From: Shewanella pealeana ATCC 700345
GTDB taxonomy: Bacteria; Pseudomonadota; Gammaproteobacteria; Enterobacterales; Shewanellaceae
Direction: 5' to 3'
Assembly (NCBI RefSeq): GCF_000018285.1
Contig: NC_009901.1
Coordinates: 2,789,001 to 2,853,000 of the forward strand
DNA: 64,000 nucleotides
The notes below the pieces were generated by a model. It saw only the letters and a list, made by a program, of their open reading frames with translations, was not told the DNA's origin and searched no databases. Positions 45,802 to 54,907 of the stretch are shown one piece after another. How positions within the stretch are numbered: the first letter of the stretch is position 1; each line of letters starts with the position of its first letter. The position numbers were made by a program, and so were the translations under genes.

Positions 45802-45829
45802 AAAAAAAGGGGCTTGCCACCCCCTTTTC
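45802..45829 (-). terminator. Rho-independent terminator of the phosphoethanolamine transferase gene
   Basis: AAAAGGGG and CCCCTTTT arms with an 8-base loop. On the minus strand the stem is followed by a U8 run. Confidence 0.88.
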
Positions 45830-45855
45830 AAATAAATTTACTGATTAATGACTAT

Positions 45856-47499
45856 TTATTTCCTACAACCCAAGAAAATATCGGTACTTGGGCGATATAT
45901 ACTGGTTTTCACATTCATCAAGCCAAGTAAGCTATCGAACAAGTTATCATGGGAAAAACCTCCCTTAGCCGCTTCTTTATTTAGGCAGGTTAGATCCAGA
46001 CGATTTTGTTCGGCGAATCCGTTAGAGATCCAAGCTAATAAAGGCACCTTAGTCTGCTCACCTGGCGCAAATGAATACGGCGTACCATGAAGATACATAC
46101 CGCTTTCCCCTAATGACTCACCGTGATCCGAGATATAAAGCATTGCAGTGTCAAATTGCTTACTCTCCCCCTCTAGTTCTTTGACCACCTGTGACACAAT
46201 ATAATCTGTGTACAAAATCGTATTGTCATAGGTGTTAACCAGCTGTTGGTGAGTACAGTTTTGAATATCACTTCTCTGACAGTCAGGTACAAAGCGCCGG
46301 TGTTGCTCAGGGTAACGCAGATAGTATGTCGGCCCATGGGAGCCAATGATATGCAGCACCAGCAAGGTGTCTTTTCGCTCAATCGTCTTAAGGCGTTTAT
46401 CCAGCTCATTTATTAAGACTTGGTCATAACAAAATTCGCCGTTGCATAGCTTGGGATCGCTGTTATGGTCGATAACCACATGCTCTATGTTCTGACAAAC
46501 CCCTTTACAGCCGCTGTCATTATCGAGCCATTCGAGTTGAATGCCTGCATGATTCAGTATGTCGATGACATTATCTTGAGCCATTGCACGACGAGAGTCG
46601 TAATTTTTATGATCCATTCTTGAAAACATGCAAGGTAAAGAGACTGCGGTTGCAGTGCCACAAGAGTGCGTATCTTGAAATGCGATTAAGCCTTGAACTT
46701 TGGTATGCGCATTGGTTGGTCTGTCATAACCATAGTAATGATAATTAGCCGCTCTTGCCGTTTCGCCGACCACCAGCACCACTAAATTAGGCTTAGTTTG
46801 CGGATGGGTTTTAGAATTAGTTTTAGCCGTGGTATTTTTCGCATCTAGGCCAAGCTGTTTATACTCAAGCGGCTGTTGCAGATAGTTGACATCAATGTAC
46901 TTGGCGGTAGAACCAATAAAATAGGTAGGAATAACATAACGCTTAATGATGTCGTTATTACGGCCAAAAGAGACGTAGTTTTGATAATAGAACATGCCTA
47001 TCACCACTATGCCCGCGAGCATAGACAGCATAAACACGGCCTTATGCAGTAACTCCTTACTAAAGGGTTTGTATTGAATATTGGCTTTATATATAAGCAA
47101 GCAAGGTATTAGCCCCGTCACAGCGAAATTGAGGACAGATGCCCAATTAAGGTAGGTCGCCGCCTCCGATTGATTGCTCTGAACGGTGTTTTCAATCATG
47201 CCGTAGTCAAAAACCACTCCATATTGAAAAGCGGCAAAAAACACACTCGATGATATCAGGGTCAGAATGATGAAGAATGGCTTTGCCAGGTACTTCACAC
47301 TAAAAATACTAAATAAAAAAGACAGTGCAAATAACAGAAAAAAAGGCATGGTCGCAATAAAGGCCATATTCACATCGGCTTGTTTATCCACGCCCTGTTT
47401 GATAATTTGAAAAAGCGGAATATTAAGTACGCACACATAATAAATCGCAAGTATAAGTGTGAATTGAATACTATTTAGATTTCTAAGACGTGATAACAC
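45856..47499 (-). CDS. Phosphoethanolamine transferase (EptA/MCR family)
   Basis: 547-residue inner-membrane enzyme with about five N-terminal transmembrane helices (residues 1-170) and a periplasmic alkaline-phosphatase-fold domain. Zinc and catalytic motifs are VVGETARAANY, the nucleophile Thr region SCGTATAVSLPCMFSR, YISDHGESLGE and MYLHGTPYSFAP. Several cysteine pairs match the disulfides of the family. Members add phosphoethanolamine to lipid A and lower polymyxin susceptibility; whether lipid A is the target here is inferred. Repeated GTATCA-type motifs lie upstream. Confidence 0.92.
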   Translation of the reverse strand: MLSRLRNLNSIQFTLILAIYYVCVLNIPLFQIIKQGVDKQADVNMAFIATMPFFLLFALSFLFSIFSVKYLAKPFFIILTLISSSVFFAAFQYGVVFDYGMIENTVQSNQSEAATYLNWASVLNFAVTGLIPCLLIYKANIQYKPFSKELLHKAVFMLSMLAGIVVIGMFYYQNYVSFGRNNDIIKRYVIPTYFIGSTAKYIDVNYLQQPLEYKQLGLDAKNTTAKTNSKTHPQTKPNLVVLVVGETARAANYHYYGYDRPTNAHTKVQGLIAFQDTHSCGTATAVSLPCMFSRMDHKNYDSRRAMAQDNVIDILNHAGIQLEWLDNDSGCKGVCQNIEHVVIDHNSDPKLCNGEFCYDQVLINELDKRLKTIERKDTLLVLHIIGSHGPTYYLRYPEQHRRFVPDCQRSDIQNCTHQQLVNTYDNTILYTDYIVSQVVKELEGESKQFDTAMLYISDHGESLGESGMYLHGTPYSFAPGEQTKVPLLAWISNGFAEQNRLDLTCLNKEAAKGGFSHDNLFDSLLGLMNVKTSIYRPSTDIFLGCRK

Positions 47500-47840
47500 T
47501 GAGTTTACTCACTTATTTTTAAGGTTATTTATGGCTCTCCTTGCCTATAGCCCGCTATCGGGGGGGATGGCTTTATAATAGCACCTTAACAAAATGGCTA
47601 ATACTGTATCAAACGAAAGAATGATACATTTTTGCTAAAAACGTATCATTTGTATCATGCGGAGAGCTGATCTAATACTAATTGGTATTAAGCTTAAATA
47701 GGCAGGGTTTTGCTTAGTGAGTACCATTTTAAATGGAGATTATCGAACAAGAAGCTGCCGTACAAACGGGCTATTAGAGGCTGCCTGCAGATAGAAGTGA
47801 ACCTAGCATACTCTCATTATGGCTAGCGGCGTCGAGTTGA
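47500..47840. other. Promoter region of the phosphoethanolamine transferase gene
   Basis: 341 bases without a gene. It contains ATGATAC (47621-47627) facing GTATCAT (47643-47649), with further GTATCA copies at about 47606 and 47652, a clustered half-site pattern suggesting an operator region. A G6 run lies near 47561. Confidence 0.5.
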
Positions 47841-48260
47841 CTAAAACTCGAGATTAATCCTTTCGAAAAAATCTAATAACTGAGCACGCTCTTTATCGTC
47901 AAATTTAGCCGTCAGATCTTGAGTCAACTGCATATGAAGTTTATCGTGCTCTTCGAACATTTCACGGCCACTATCGGTAAGTTCAACTAAAATAGAACGT
48001 CTATCGTTAGCATGGGGAGTACGTACAACCAACCCAGCTTCGACCATCTTATCGACCTGAACCGTTAGCGTCCCCGTTGTAATACCGATCTTTTGCGCTA
48101 ATTCTTTCATACGCATGGGGCCGTTAAGCCCCAATATTTCAACTGTGTGAACTTGAGGCAAGCTAAAGCCTTTATCTTTGACCACAGCCATTTCCCAAGA
48201 TGATAACTTCTCGTAAAACTCGATCATTGCATGATTTAGGCTATCATCTTGGTTCTTCAT
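47841..48260 (-). CDS. MarR-family transcriptional regulator
   Basis: 139-residue winged-helix regulator. The recognition region LNGPMRMKELAQKIGITTGTLTVQVDKMVEAGLVVRTPHANDRRSILVELTDSG has the standard MarR layout, including the DxRS wing. ATG 48260 is chosen since GAGGA lies nine bases upstream; an earlier ATG three codons before overlaps that site. It directly follows the CDF exporter gene on the same strand, so metal-responsive control of that exporter is plausible. Confidence 0.88.
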   Translation of the reverse strand: MKNQDDSLNHAMIEFYEKLSSWEMAVVKDKGFSLPQVHTVEILGLNGPMRMKELAQKIGITTGTLTVQVDKMVEAGLVVRTPHANDRRSILVELTDSGREMFEEHDKLHMQLTQDLTAKFDDKERAQLLDFFERINLEF

Positions 48261-48286
48261 TGTGTTCATTCCTCGTTATAAGGGGC

Positions 48287-49264
48287 TTATTGTGCCTGAG
48301 TCACTGGATTAACTTCAATAGTGATATGAGATAAGCGCTCAAATTGTGATAGCTTTTCCTTAAAATAACCTGCTTTTTCAGTACGTTCACAATGAATGAT
48401 CATACTAGCAGCATAATGGTCGGCACTGATTTTCCAAATATGCAGATCTACAAGCTGTGCGCTTTCTTGCTCAATGGTTTGTCTGATCTGCTGCATGTAG
48501 CTTTGTTCAATACTTGCATCCAACAATACTGGCCCTGTTTGTTTAAGCAGTCCCCATGCCCAACGAGTAATAATCACTGCCCCCACAATACCCATAATAG
48601 GATCCAGCCAAGTTAGACCAAAATATTTACCCATCAATAAAGCTGCTATTGCTAACAGCGAAGTGAGCGCATCGGCAAGGACGTGAAAGTAGGCAGCCCG
48701 TAGATTATGATCTTGGCCATGATGATGGCTATGCTTATGTTCATGGCTGTGTTCGTGATTATGTCCGTGCTTATGTCCGTGCTCATTTCCATGATCGTGG
48801 CTATGATGATCTTTCAATAAAAAAACACTGACTACATTAACAATAAGACCAATAATCGCCACCAAAATAGCCTGGTTGAAATAGATCTCATGAGGATTAA
48901 AAATTCTCACACTCGACTCTACCAGCATCACGAGGGCGACTAAGCCCAAGGCGATCGCACTGGTGTAGCCCCCGAGTACGCTAACCTTACCAGTCCCATA
49001 TGAAAACTCCGCAGAATTAGCATGCTTTCGTGCATAACGGTAAGCAAACAAGGTAATCATAAAAGCCGCTGCGTGGGTTCCCATATGCCAGCCATCAGCT
49101 AATAATGCCATTGAACCATAAATGGTACCGGCAATGATCTCTGCCAGCATAGTCACTATCGTAAGCACTAAGACATAAAACGTATTACGTTCACCCGAAC
49201 TATTTTGGGTTGAAAACTTCTGTTTATCTACGCAATGAATTGCAGCCTGTTCACCATCGTTCAT
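48287..49264 (-). CDS. Cation diffusion facilitator (DmeF-like Co/Ni/Zn exporter)
   Basis: 325-residue inner-membrane CDF transporter with six transmembrane helices. Metal-site residues appear in ALLADGWHMGTHAAAF (D and H of helix II) and YFHVLADALTSLLA (H and D of helix V). Between helices IV and V is a long His-rich loop (about residues 155-185, alternating His with Asp, Glu, Gly), typical of DmeF-type Co/Ni exporters. ATG 49264 is favoured over a start three codons upstream. It heads a two-gene operon with the MarR gene. The exact metal is inferred. Confidence 0.9.
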   Translation of the reverse strand: MNDGEQAAIHCVDKQKFSTQNSSGERNTFYVLVLTIVTMLAEIIAGTIYGSMALLADGWHMGTHAAAFMITLFAYRYARKHANSAEFSYGTGKVSVLGGYTSAIALGLVALVMLVESSVRIFNPHEIYFNQAILVAIIGLIVNVVSVFLLKDHHSHDHGNEHGHKHGHNHEHSHEHKHSHHHGQDHNLRAAYFHVLADALTSLLAIAALLMGKYFGLTWLDPIMGIVGAVIITRWAWGLLKQTGPVLLDASIEQSYMQQIRQTIEQESAQLVDLHIWKISADHYAASMIIHCERTEKAGYFKEKLSQFERLSHITIEVNPVTQAQ

Positions 49265-49273
49265 AAATAACAC

Positions 49274-49727
49274 CCTTGAATATTTTGTTTTAACATCTAG
49301 CCATAACCTCTTAGCTATCGTTCATTTCTGACTTATCACTTCTGTTTACAAGCCTGTCTGACCAGCACAATTTCGATGACAAACAAGGAAATCAAACTGA
49401 CCAGCAAGGTTTGAGCTACGAATTAATCGTGAAACAAGTAATTTGATAATCAAACTAAGTTTGCGCTTTTAGGAGACGTAAAACAAGACTTGGGACTATT
49501 TATATGATCTTGCACTATACCGTTGAACATAAATGATGCGTTGTTAATGAGCTTAAACCTAGGTAAAGACGAACTTTATGCAAACCTCGCAGTCATATTT
49601 GGATAGCAATCATTGGGGCTGTAACAGCAGGCTGAGTATTTTTTTTGTTTTTTTTAACCCTTTTTGAAAACGACCCCGTTTATAGAGGTATTGAACACAG
49701 ACAATACCTTTTTCTTTTGGAGATTTT
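49274..49727. other. Divergent intergenic region, CDF exporter / ecotin
   Basis: 454 bases without a supported gene. The ecotin side has long T-runs (49634-49660) and a leader hairpin near 49687-49708. The exporter promoter must lie at the left side, but no clear operator was found. Confidence 0.5.
49687..49718 (+). promoter_or_regulatory. Hairpin plus T-run in the ecotin leader
   Basis: GGTATTG and CAATACC form a 7-bp stem with an 8-base loop, followed at once by TTTTTCTTTT and then the TTTGGAG ribosome binding site. This looks like an attenuator-type terminator or stabilising 5' hairpin. Confidence 0.45.
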
Positions 49728-50309
49728 ATGACTTTATTCACTGCTGCAAACAAACATTTTGCTCGTACTCTTTTAGCTTCTTCTTTAATTCTTTCGGCTT
49801 TTTCATTCAATGCGAGTGCGACTAGCCCAGCCCATCCATCTGGATTAAATCAAAATATGATCAGTGCACAAATGTATAGCGCGAGTGATTACACTGCGAC
49901 CAAAGAAACAAAAATGTATCCAAAACCAGAAGCGGGTCAAGTCCAGCATATCTTGACTCTACCTAAGCTAGATAATGAAGACGATTACAGAGTGGAGATC
50001 CAGATCGGTCAAACAAAGATGGTCGACTGTAACAAGCATGGTTTATCAGGTGAACTCAAACAACATTCGGTCAAAGGATGGGGCTATAACTATTATCAAG
50101 TAGACACCATTAGCGATGGTCCAAGCACTATGATGGCCTGCTTCGAACAAACTAAAACGGAAAAATTCTTACCTATTGGTGATGATCTAATGCTTAAGTA
50201 CGATAGTCGCTTACCGAAAGTCTTTTATCTACCAGAAAACACTCAGGTGCGTTATCGCGTCTGGAAAGCCGAATCAGCATTTAACTATTCGGGTGAAGCG
50301 GCACAATAA
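49728..50309 (+). CDS. eco: Ecotin, periplasmic serine protease inhibitor
   Basis: 193-residue precursor with a signal peptide (about 1-31, hydrophobic [17 protein letters not shown]). The mature part matches ecotin throughout: [30 protein letters not shown], the reactive-site loop STMMAC with P1 methionine, [29 protein letters not shown]. Ecotin inhibits trypsin-fold proteases as a dimer in the periplasm. TTTGGAG precedes the ATG. An IS element has inserted just 21 bases past its stop. Confidence 0.95.
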   Translation: MTLFTAANKHFARTLLASSLILSAFSFNASATSPAHPSGLNQNMISAQMYSASDYTATKETKMYPKPEAGQVQHILTLPKLDNEDDYRVEIQIGQTKMVDCNKHGLSGELKQHSVKGWGYNYYQVDTISDGPSTMMACFEQTKTEKFLPIGDDLMLKYDSRLPKVFYLPENTQVRYRVWKAESAFNYSGEAAQ

Positions 50310-50362
50310 TCAGCTTCGATTTCTGAAGTGTGTCTAGTCCTAAAATAGGTTGACGGTTTTTA

Positions 50363-51220
50363 TTAAGCCAGTTGGAACTCCCGACTGGCTTTTTTATGTA
50401 CTTCATTAGGGGTTTTCATCCCTAAACTAAGATGCGGCCTTAAATGGTTATAAGTCTCTATCGACTCTTTGATTAACATATCGAGCTCCTTCATCGTACG
50501 GCAGCGATAAAGCAAAAACTCGTGCTTCAAAATCCCATTAACCCGCTCTGCAAGTGCATTTTGGTAGCAGTCATATCCATCTGTCATGGACGGAGTAATA
50601 CCATTTGCCGCTAACGTCTCCTGGTACTCAGCTGAGCAGTACTGCATCCCTCTATCTGAGTGGTGAATGGCATCGCCTGTTGTCTGACGATTCTTTATCG
50701 TCATATTCAATGCTTTGACCACGTCACAAGCTTTCATTTCATGGCTTAACTCATATCCCATTATCTTTCTTGAGTACGCATCTGTTACCAGAGACAAATA
50801 GTGCGTCCCCTCATCTGATTTCACGTAGGTGATATCGCTAACGAGCACCTCTTCAACACGCTTGACCGCTCTGTCTTTTAGTAAGTTGGGATACTTTCTT
50901 AGCCAGTGATGGCTATTGGTCGTTTTAGTGTAATTTTTTCTGGGTTTTACCAGCATATTTTGTTGCTTCAAATACTGAAATAACCCATCTCTACCGAGCT
51001 TTATCCCTTGTTCTATCAGTTGTGGCTTGATGAGCTGGTAGAGCTTGCGCGTCCCCACTCTAGGCATAAACTGGCGCCAATACATGACCATCTTCATCAC
51101 AGGTTTAAGCGTTTCAGCTTTTGCCGTTCTGCGTTGTTTCCATTGATAAATTGCTTGTCTAGATAAGTTGAACTGCCGACTCGCTGTGGCTAACTTTATG
51201 GTGCCTTTTACTTTGGCGAA
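50363..51220 (-). CDS. IS3-family transposase OrfB (DDE integrase core)
   Basis: Catalytic part of the transposase. The DDE residues are seen in VLVSDITYVKS, AIHHSDRGMQY and QNALAERVNGILKHEF, with the usual YNHLRPHLSLGMKTPNEVH at the end. A methionine exists at 51100, but the frame and homology-like sequence (KGTIKLATASRQFNLSRQAIYQW) extend upstream past 51211 into orfA, in the -1 frame relative to it. Expression is therefore expected as an OrfAB fusion by -1 frameshifting; the exact slip site was not fixed. Confidence 0.9.
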   Translation of the reverse strand, partial: FAKVKGTIKLATASRQFNLSRQAIYQWKQRRTAKAETLKPVMKMVMYWRQFMPRVGTRKLYQLIKPQLIEQGIKLGRDGLFQYLKQQNMLVKPRKNYTKTTNSHHWLRKYPNLLKDRAVKRVEEVLVSDITYVKSDEGTHYLSLVTDAYSRKIMGYELSHEMKACDVVKALNMTIKNRQTTGDAIHHSDRGMQYCSAEYQETLAANGITPSMTDGYDCYQNALAERVNGILKHEFLLYRCRTMKELDMLIKESIETYNHLRPHLSLGMKTPNEVHKKASREFQLA

Positions 51221-51591
51221 CCAGAGCGTTCGGCTAAGTACTTTTTTTCTAAATCGATGCCGTATTCGTTTTTAAGCAACTCGACCATATCGCCATAAAT
51301 CATGTTTTTCATTTCTAGATTAGAGACTTGCTTCTCCAATCGCTTAATTTTCTGGGCTGGCGTTTCTTTAGATTTAGACATAGGAGAGTGCTCAATAGGC
51401 TGGGACCAGTCTAATCTACCATGCTTTCGTAACCATGTAAGGACGGTACTTCTTCCTTGGATACCATAGTGGTCTTGAGCTTGCTTATAGGTCAGCTCGC
51501 CTTTTTCTACTTGGCTGACGACGGCTAATTTAAAGCCTAATGTGTAATCACGCTGAGTACGTTTATTGCTGATAGAACCTGAAGGTTTCAT
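51208..51591 (-). CDS. IS3-family transposase OrfA
   Basis: 127-residue helix-turn-helix protein of the IS3 type. The N-terminal HTH covers RDYTLGFKLAVVSQVEKGELTYKQAQDHYGI...STVLTWLRKHG, and a C-terminal leucine-zipper-like coiled coil begins at AQKIKRLEKQVSNLEMKN. It binds the IS ends and overlaps orfB. Confidence 0.9.
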   Translation of the reverse strand: MKPSGSISNKRTQRDYTLGFKLAVVSQVEKGELTYKQAQDHYGIQGRSTVLTWLRKHGRLDWSQPIEHSPMSKSKETPAQKIKRLEKQVSNLEMKNMIYGDMVELLKNEYGIDLEKKYLAERSGSPK

Positions 51592-51641
51592 AGATAAGTC
51601 TCCAATGTGTCAACTTATCTCAGGACGGGACAGTGTTGACA

Positions 51642-51673
51642 TAAAAAAAGCTACCAATTTGGTAGCTTTTTTC
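51642..51673 (-). terminator. Rho-independent terminator of the zwf-pgl-edd-eda operon
   Basis: AGCTACC / GGTAGCT stem with AATTT loop, with an A7 run on the left and T6 on the right, so it can work on both strands. It is 15 bases past the eda stop. Confidence 0.9.
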
Positions 51674-51687
51674 GTATTTGCAATCTG

Positions 51688-52335
51688 TTAGACTTTTAGA
51701 GCACCAATCGCTTCTTTACACAAAGCAGTAATGCGTTCCCAGTCACCCTGCTCCATCGCATCTGTTGGCGCAATCCAGCTACCACCAATACAATCGACAT
51801 TCTTAAGTGCTAAGTAATCTTTATAGCTACTTGGGGTAATGCCGCCAGTTGGGCAGAAACGAATATTTGCCAGTGGGCCAGAGAAAGCTTTAAGTGCATT
51901 TACGCCACCAGAAGCTTCAGCAGGGAAAAACTTGAAGTTTGTGTAACCCAGTGCCATGCCTTTCATCACTTCTGAAATGCTAGCAACTCCAGGAATTAGC
52001 GGTGTGTTACCCGCCATAGCAGCTTCTAACAATTCAGTTGTTGCACCTGGAGTGATAACAAACTGAGCGCCAGCGTCAATTGCCTGTGCTAACTGTGCTT
52101 TATTTAGAATAGTACCCGCGCCTACTAGGGCTTCAGGTACTTCTTTAGCAATCTTAGTGATCGCTTCTAATGCACAATCGGTACGTAGTGTTACCTCTAA
52201 AACCGAGATCCCGCCAGCAACGAGTGCTTTAGCAAGCGGCACTGCATGTTCAATCTTATTGATCACCATTACAGGAACAATAGGGCTGCGTTTAAAAATA
52301 TCTTGTGGCTGTATTAACCAGTTATTCTCAAGCAT
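51688..52335 (-). CDS. eda: KDPG aldolase (2-dehydro-3-deoxyphosphogluconate aldolase)
   Basis: 215-residue class I aldolase that splits KDPG into pyruvate and glyceraldehyde 3-phosphate, last step of the Entner-Doudoroff route. The catalytic Glu is in [10 protein letters not shown], and the Schiff-base Lys in [11 protein letters not shown]. Phosphate-binding [12 protein letters not shown] and GGSWIAP follow. AAGGAAGAG precedes the ATG. It sits 21 bases past the edd stop. Confidence 0.95.
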   Translation of the reverse strand: MLENNWLIQPQDIFKRSPIVPVMVINKIEHAVPLAKALVAGGISVLEVTLRTDCALEAITKIAKEVPEALVGAGTILNKAQLAQAIDAGAQFVITPGATTELLEAAMAGNTPLIPGVASISEVMKGMALGYTNFKFFPAEASGGVNALKAFSGPLANIRFCPTGGITPSSYKDYLALKNVDCIGGSWIAPTDAMEQGDWERITALCKEAIGALKV

Positions 52336-52356
52336 TGCGTTACTCTTCCTTAAACT

Positions 52357-54183
52357 TTAATAGTGTTCATCAATAGCACTAGTGCATCGCGCACCAGTTT
52401 CTGGACTGCTTAAGCTTGCGCGCAGTGCACCGAAAAGCTCTCGTCCCATTCCATAACTTGTTCTTTGCAGATCGACTTTATCGGCAGCTCTTGCATTAAG
52501 CTCGGCCTCATCGACTAGCAGAGACAGTTCACCCGTTGTCGCATCGACTCGAACTAAATCACCATTGTGGATCTTAGCGATTAGACCGCCATCTAACGCC
52601 TCTGGCGTTAAATGAATGGCTGCAGGCACCTTGCCAGACGCGCCTGACATACGGCCGTCAGTCAGTAGAGCGACCTTATAGCCTCTATCTTGTAGCGTAC
52701 CAAGGATAGGAGTGAGCTTATGTAGCTCCGGCATGCCGATGGCTTTTGGTCCTTGACCTTTTACTACCACCACGCAATCTTTATCTAAATCACCCGCTTT
52801 AAAGATAGCTTCAAGCTTGTTTTGATCGTCAATCACCACTGCTGGCGCTTCAACAACTCGATGTTGCTCAGCCACTGCAGACACTTTAATCACCGCGCGG
52901 CCCAGATTACCTTTAAGCAGCTTTAGGCCACCGTTGTTTTGGAACGGCGTGTTAAGCCCCGTTAGCACTTCGTTATCTAAGCTTGTTTGCGGACCATCGA
53001 CCCATTTAAGCTCGCCATCACGGATTTGCGGCTCTTGGGTATAACGCTTAAGACCAAAACCTGCGACTGTATCGACATCTTCATGAAGTAAGCCGCCGTC
53101 CAGCAGTTCTTTTATTAAGAACGCCATACCGCCAGCAGCGTGGAAGTGGTTAATATCGGCGTGACCGTTTGGATACACACGTGCTAGTAGCGGCACTGCA
53201 TCTGAAAGCTCAGAGAAATCATCCCAGTTGACGATAATGCCAGCAGCGCGAGCCGCGGCCACTATGTGCATGGTCAGATTAGTCGAGCCACCCGTTGCCA
53301 ATAGTGCAACGATACCGTTAACCACTGATTTTTCAGATACGACTTTACCGATTGGCGTATATTGAGTACCCATTTCGGTTAGACGACAAACCTGCTTAGC
53401 GGCTGTCTTGCTCAAGACTTCACGTAGCGGATCGTCTGGATTAACAAAAGATGAGCCAGGTAATTGAAGTCCCATCACCTCTAGCATCAACTGGTTACTG
53501 TTGGCCGTGCCGTAGAAAGTACAAGTACCCGCACTGTGATAAGACTTAGACTCAGCATCTAACAATGCCGCTCTGTCGATTTCGCCTTGGGCATACTTTT
53601 GACGAATACGCGCCTTTTCCTTATTAGGAATACCCGACTTCATCGGGCCAGCAGGTACAAATAGCATAGGCAAATGGCCAAAGCTCAGTGCACCAATCAA
53701 CAGACCCGGTACAATCTTGTCGCAAATACCTAGCAGCAAAGCACCGTCGAACATGTTATGGGATAGACCTACCGCTGTTCCCATGGCAATCACTTCACGG
53801 CTTAACAGGCTAAGCTCCATGCCAGGCTGACCTTGGGTCACGCCATCACACATAGCAGGAACGCCGCCTGCAACTTGTGCAACACTACCGACTTCGTTAC
53901 AAGCCTGTTTCAACAAGTCTGGGTACGCACCGTATGGTTGGTGAGCAGACAACATGTCGTTAAAAGAAGTGATAATACCGATATTTGCTTTGTTTAACTG
54001 CTTTATGTCGGACTTGTCGCTTGGGTTACAAGCTGCAAAACCGTGAGCTAAGTTACCGCAACTCAGTGCGCTACGGTGAACGCCTTTATTTTTAGCATCA
54101 TCGAGCGCCGCTAAATACTTAGCGCGAGAATCTTTGCTTCGTTCAATAATTCTGTCAGTAACAGATTGTACAACGCTGTGCAT
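52357..54183 (-). CDS. edd: 6-phosphogluconate dehydratase
   Basis: 608-residue IlvD/Edd-family Fe-S dehydratase making KDPG from 6-phosphogluconate. Motifs are [64 protein letters not shown] and [24 protein letters not shown]. Cluster cysteines are in PAMCDG, GICDK and the [12 protein letters not shown] segment. TAAGGAG precedes the ATG. It is 9 bases after pgl. Confidence 0.95.
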   Translation of the reverse strand: MHSVVQSVTDRIIERSKDSRAKYLAALDDAKNKGVHRSALSCGNLAHGFAACNPSDKSDIKQLNKANIGIITSFNDMLSAHQPYGAYPDLLKQACNEVGSVAQVAGGVPAMCDGVTQGQPGMELSLLSREVIAMGTAVGLSHNMFDGALLLGICDKIVPGLLIGALSFGHLPMLFVPAGPMKSGIPNKEKARIRQKYAQGEIDRAALLDAESKSYHSAGTCTFYGTANSNQLMLEVMGLQLPGSSFVNPDDPLREVLSKTAAKQVCRLTEMGTQYTPIGKVVSEKSVVNGIVALLATGGSTNLTMHIVAAARAAGIIVNWDDFSELSDAVPLLARVYPNGHADINHFHAAGGMAFLIKELLDGGLLHEDVDTVAGFGLKRYTQEPQIRDGELKWVDGPQTSLDNEVLTGLNTPFQNNGGLKLLKGNLGRAVIKVSAVAEQHRVVEAPAVVIDDQNKLEAIFKAGDLDKDCVVVVKGQGPKAIGMPELHKLTPILGTLQDRGYKVALLTDGRMSGASGKVPAAIHLTPEALDGGLIAKIHNGDLVRVDATTGELSLLVDEAELNARAADKVDLQRTSYGMGRELFGALRASLSSPETGARCTSAIDEHY

Positions 54184-54192
54184 AATTACTCC

Positions 54193-54897
54193 TTAAGCGC
54201 TCCAGTAAACATCAACAGGTGTTTTATGCTGTTCGAGAACGGCTCGAATTGGCATTTCACGCGTGTCTTCGCTTGCTAGTGCTTGTCGGTAAACCTCAAG
54301 TTTTTGTTCACCAACGATATGTAGATAGATTTGACGGCTGGCTAAAATAGCTGACTTTGATAAAGAGATCCGTGAATGAGGTGCATTGCCAGGTGTAACC
54401 GCAACACACAATTCAGCCGATGTTAATGCGTTATCAAGTTCAGCATCTGCAGCACAAGGGAACCATGAGCAGGTATGCCCATCATTGCCCATGCCTAATA
54501 CGACAACGTCAAAAGGCGTTGGAAAGCTACCAAGTTGCTCAATTGCCATAGCACAACCTTCTTCTGGTGAAGAATACATATTCTTCAAACCACGAAATTT
54601 AGCACTGGCGGCTCTATTCTTGAGTAAGTTATTTCTTACCAAACGCTCATTAGAATCACCGTGCTCAGGGCTGACCCAGCGTTCATCGGCTAACGTGATA
54701 AACACATCACTCCAGTCGATCGCTTTCTTGCTAAGTAGTTCAAACAACTTAAGCGGAGTAGAGCCGCCAGAAACAATCAGGCTTGCCTTTCCGCGGGCAT
54801 CAACAGCGTCTTGCAGTTGATTAGCAATACGCTCGGCCAGTTGCGCTTCTAACGCCTCTTTATTATCGAACGATTTGAAAACAGTTTCTTTAATCAT
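54193..54897 (-). CDS. pgl: 6-phosphogluconolactonase
   Basis: 234-residue DevB-type lactonase hydrolysing 6-phosphogluconolactone. Motifs are ASLIVSGGSTPLKLFELL, VFITLADERWVSPEHGDSNERLVRNNLL and VVLGMGNDGHTCSWFPCA. ATG 54897 follows GGGGAAG at good spacing and gives the normal family N-terminus; a longer frame that stays open upstream to 55071 overlaps zwf and is rejected. It is 10 bases after zwf. Confidence 0.94.
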   Translation of the reverse strand: MIKETVFKSFDNKEALEAQLAERIANQLQDAVDARGKASLIVSGGSTPLKLFELLSKKAIDWSDVFITLADERWVSPEHGDSNERLVRNNLLKNRAASAKFRGLKNMYSSPEEGCAMAIEQLGSFPTPFDVVVLGMGNDGHTCSWFPCAADAELDNALTSAELCVAVTPGNAPHSRISLSKSAILASRQIYLHIVGEQKLEVYRQALASEDTREMPIRAVLEQHKTPVDVYWSA

Positions 54898-54907
54898 TGT
54901 CTTCCCC

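Larger units (their letters stand above)
50331..51632 (-). mobile_element. IS3-family insertion sequence (1302 bp)
   Basis: The ends are imperfect inverted repeats of about 24 bases, beginning TGTC and reaching GTTGAC (left TGTCTAGTCCTAAAATAGGT, right on the complement TGTCCCGTCCTGAGATAAGT). Three bases, GTG, flank both sides (50328-50330 and 51633-51635), consistent with a target-site duplication. It carries overlapping orfA and orfB in the IS3 arrangement. Both ends and both frames look intact. Confidence 0.9.
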
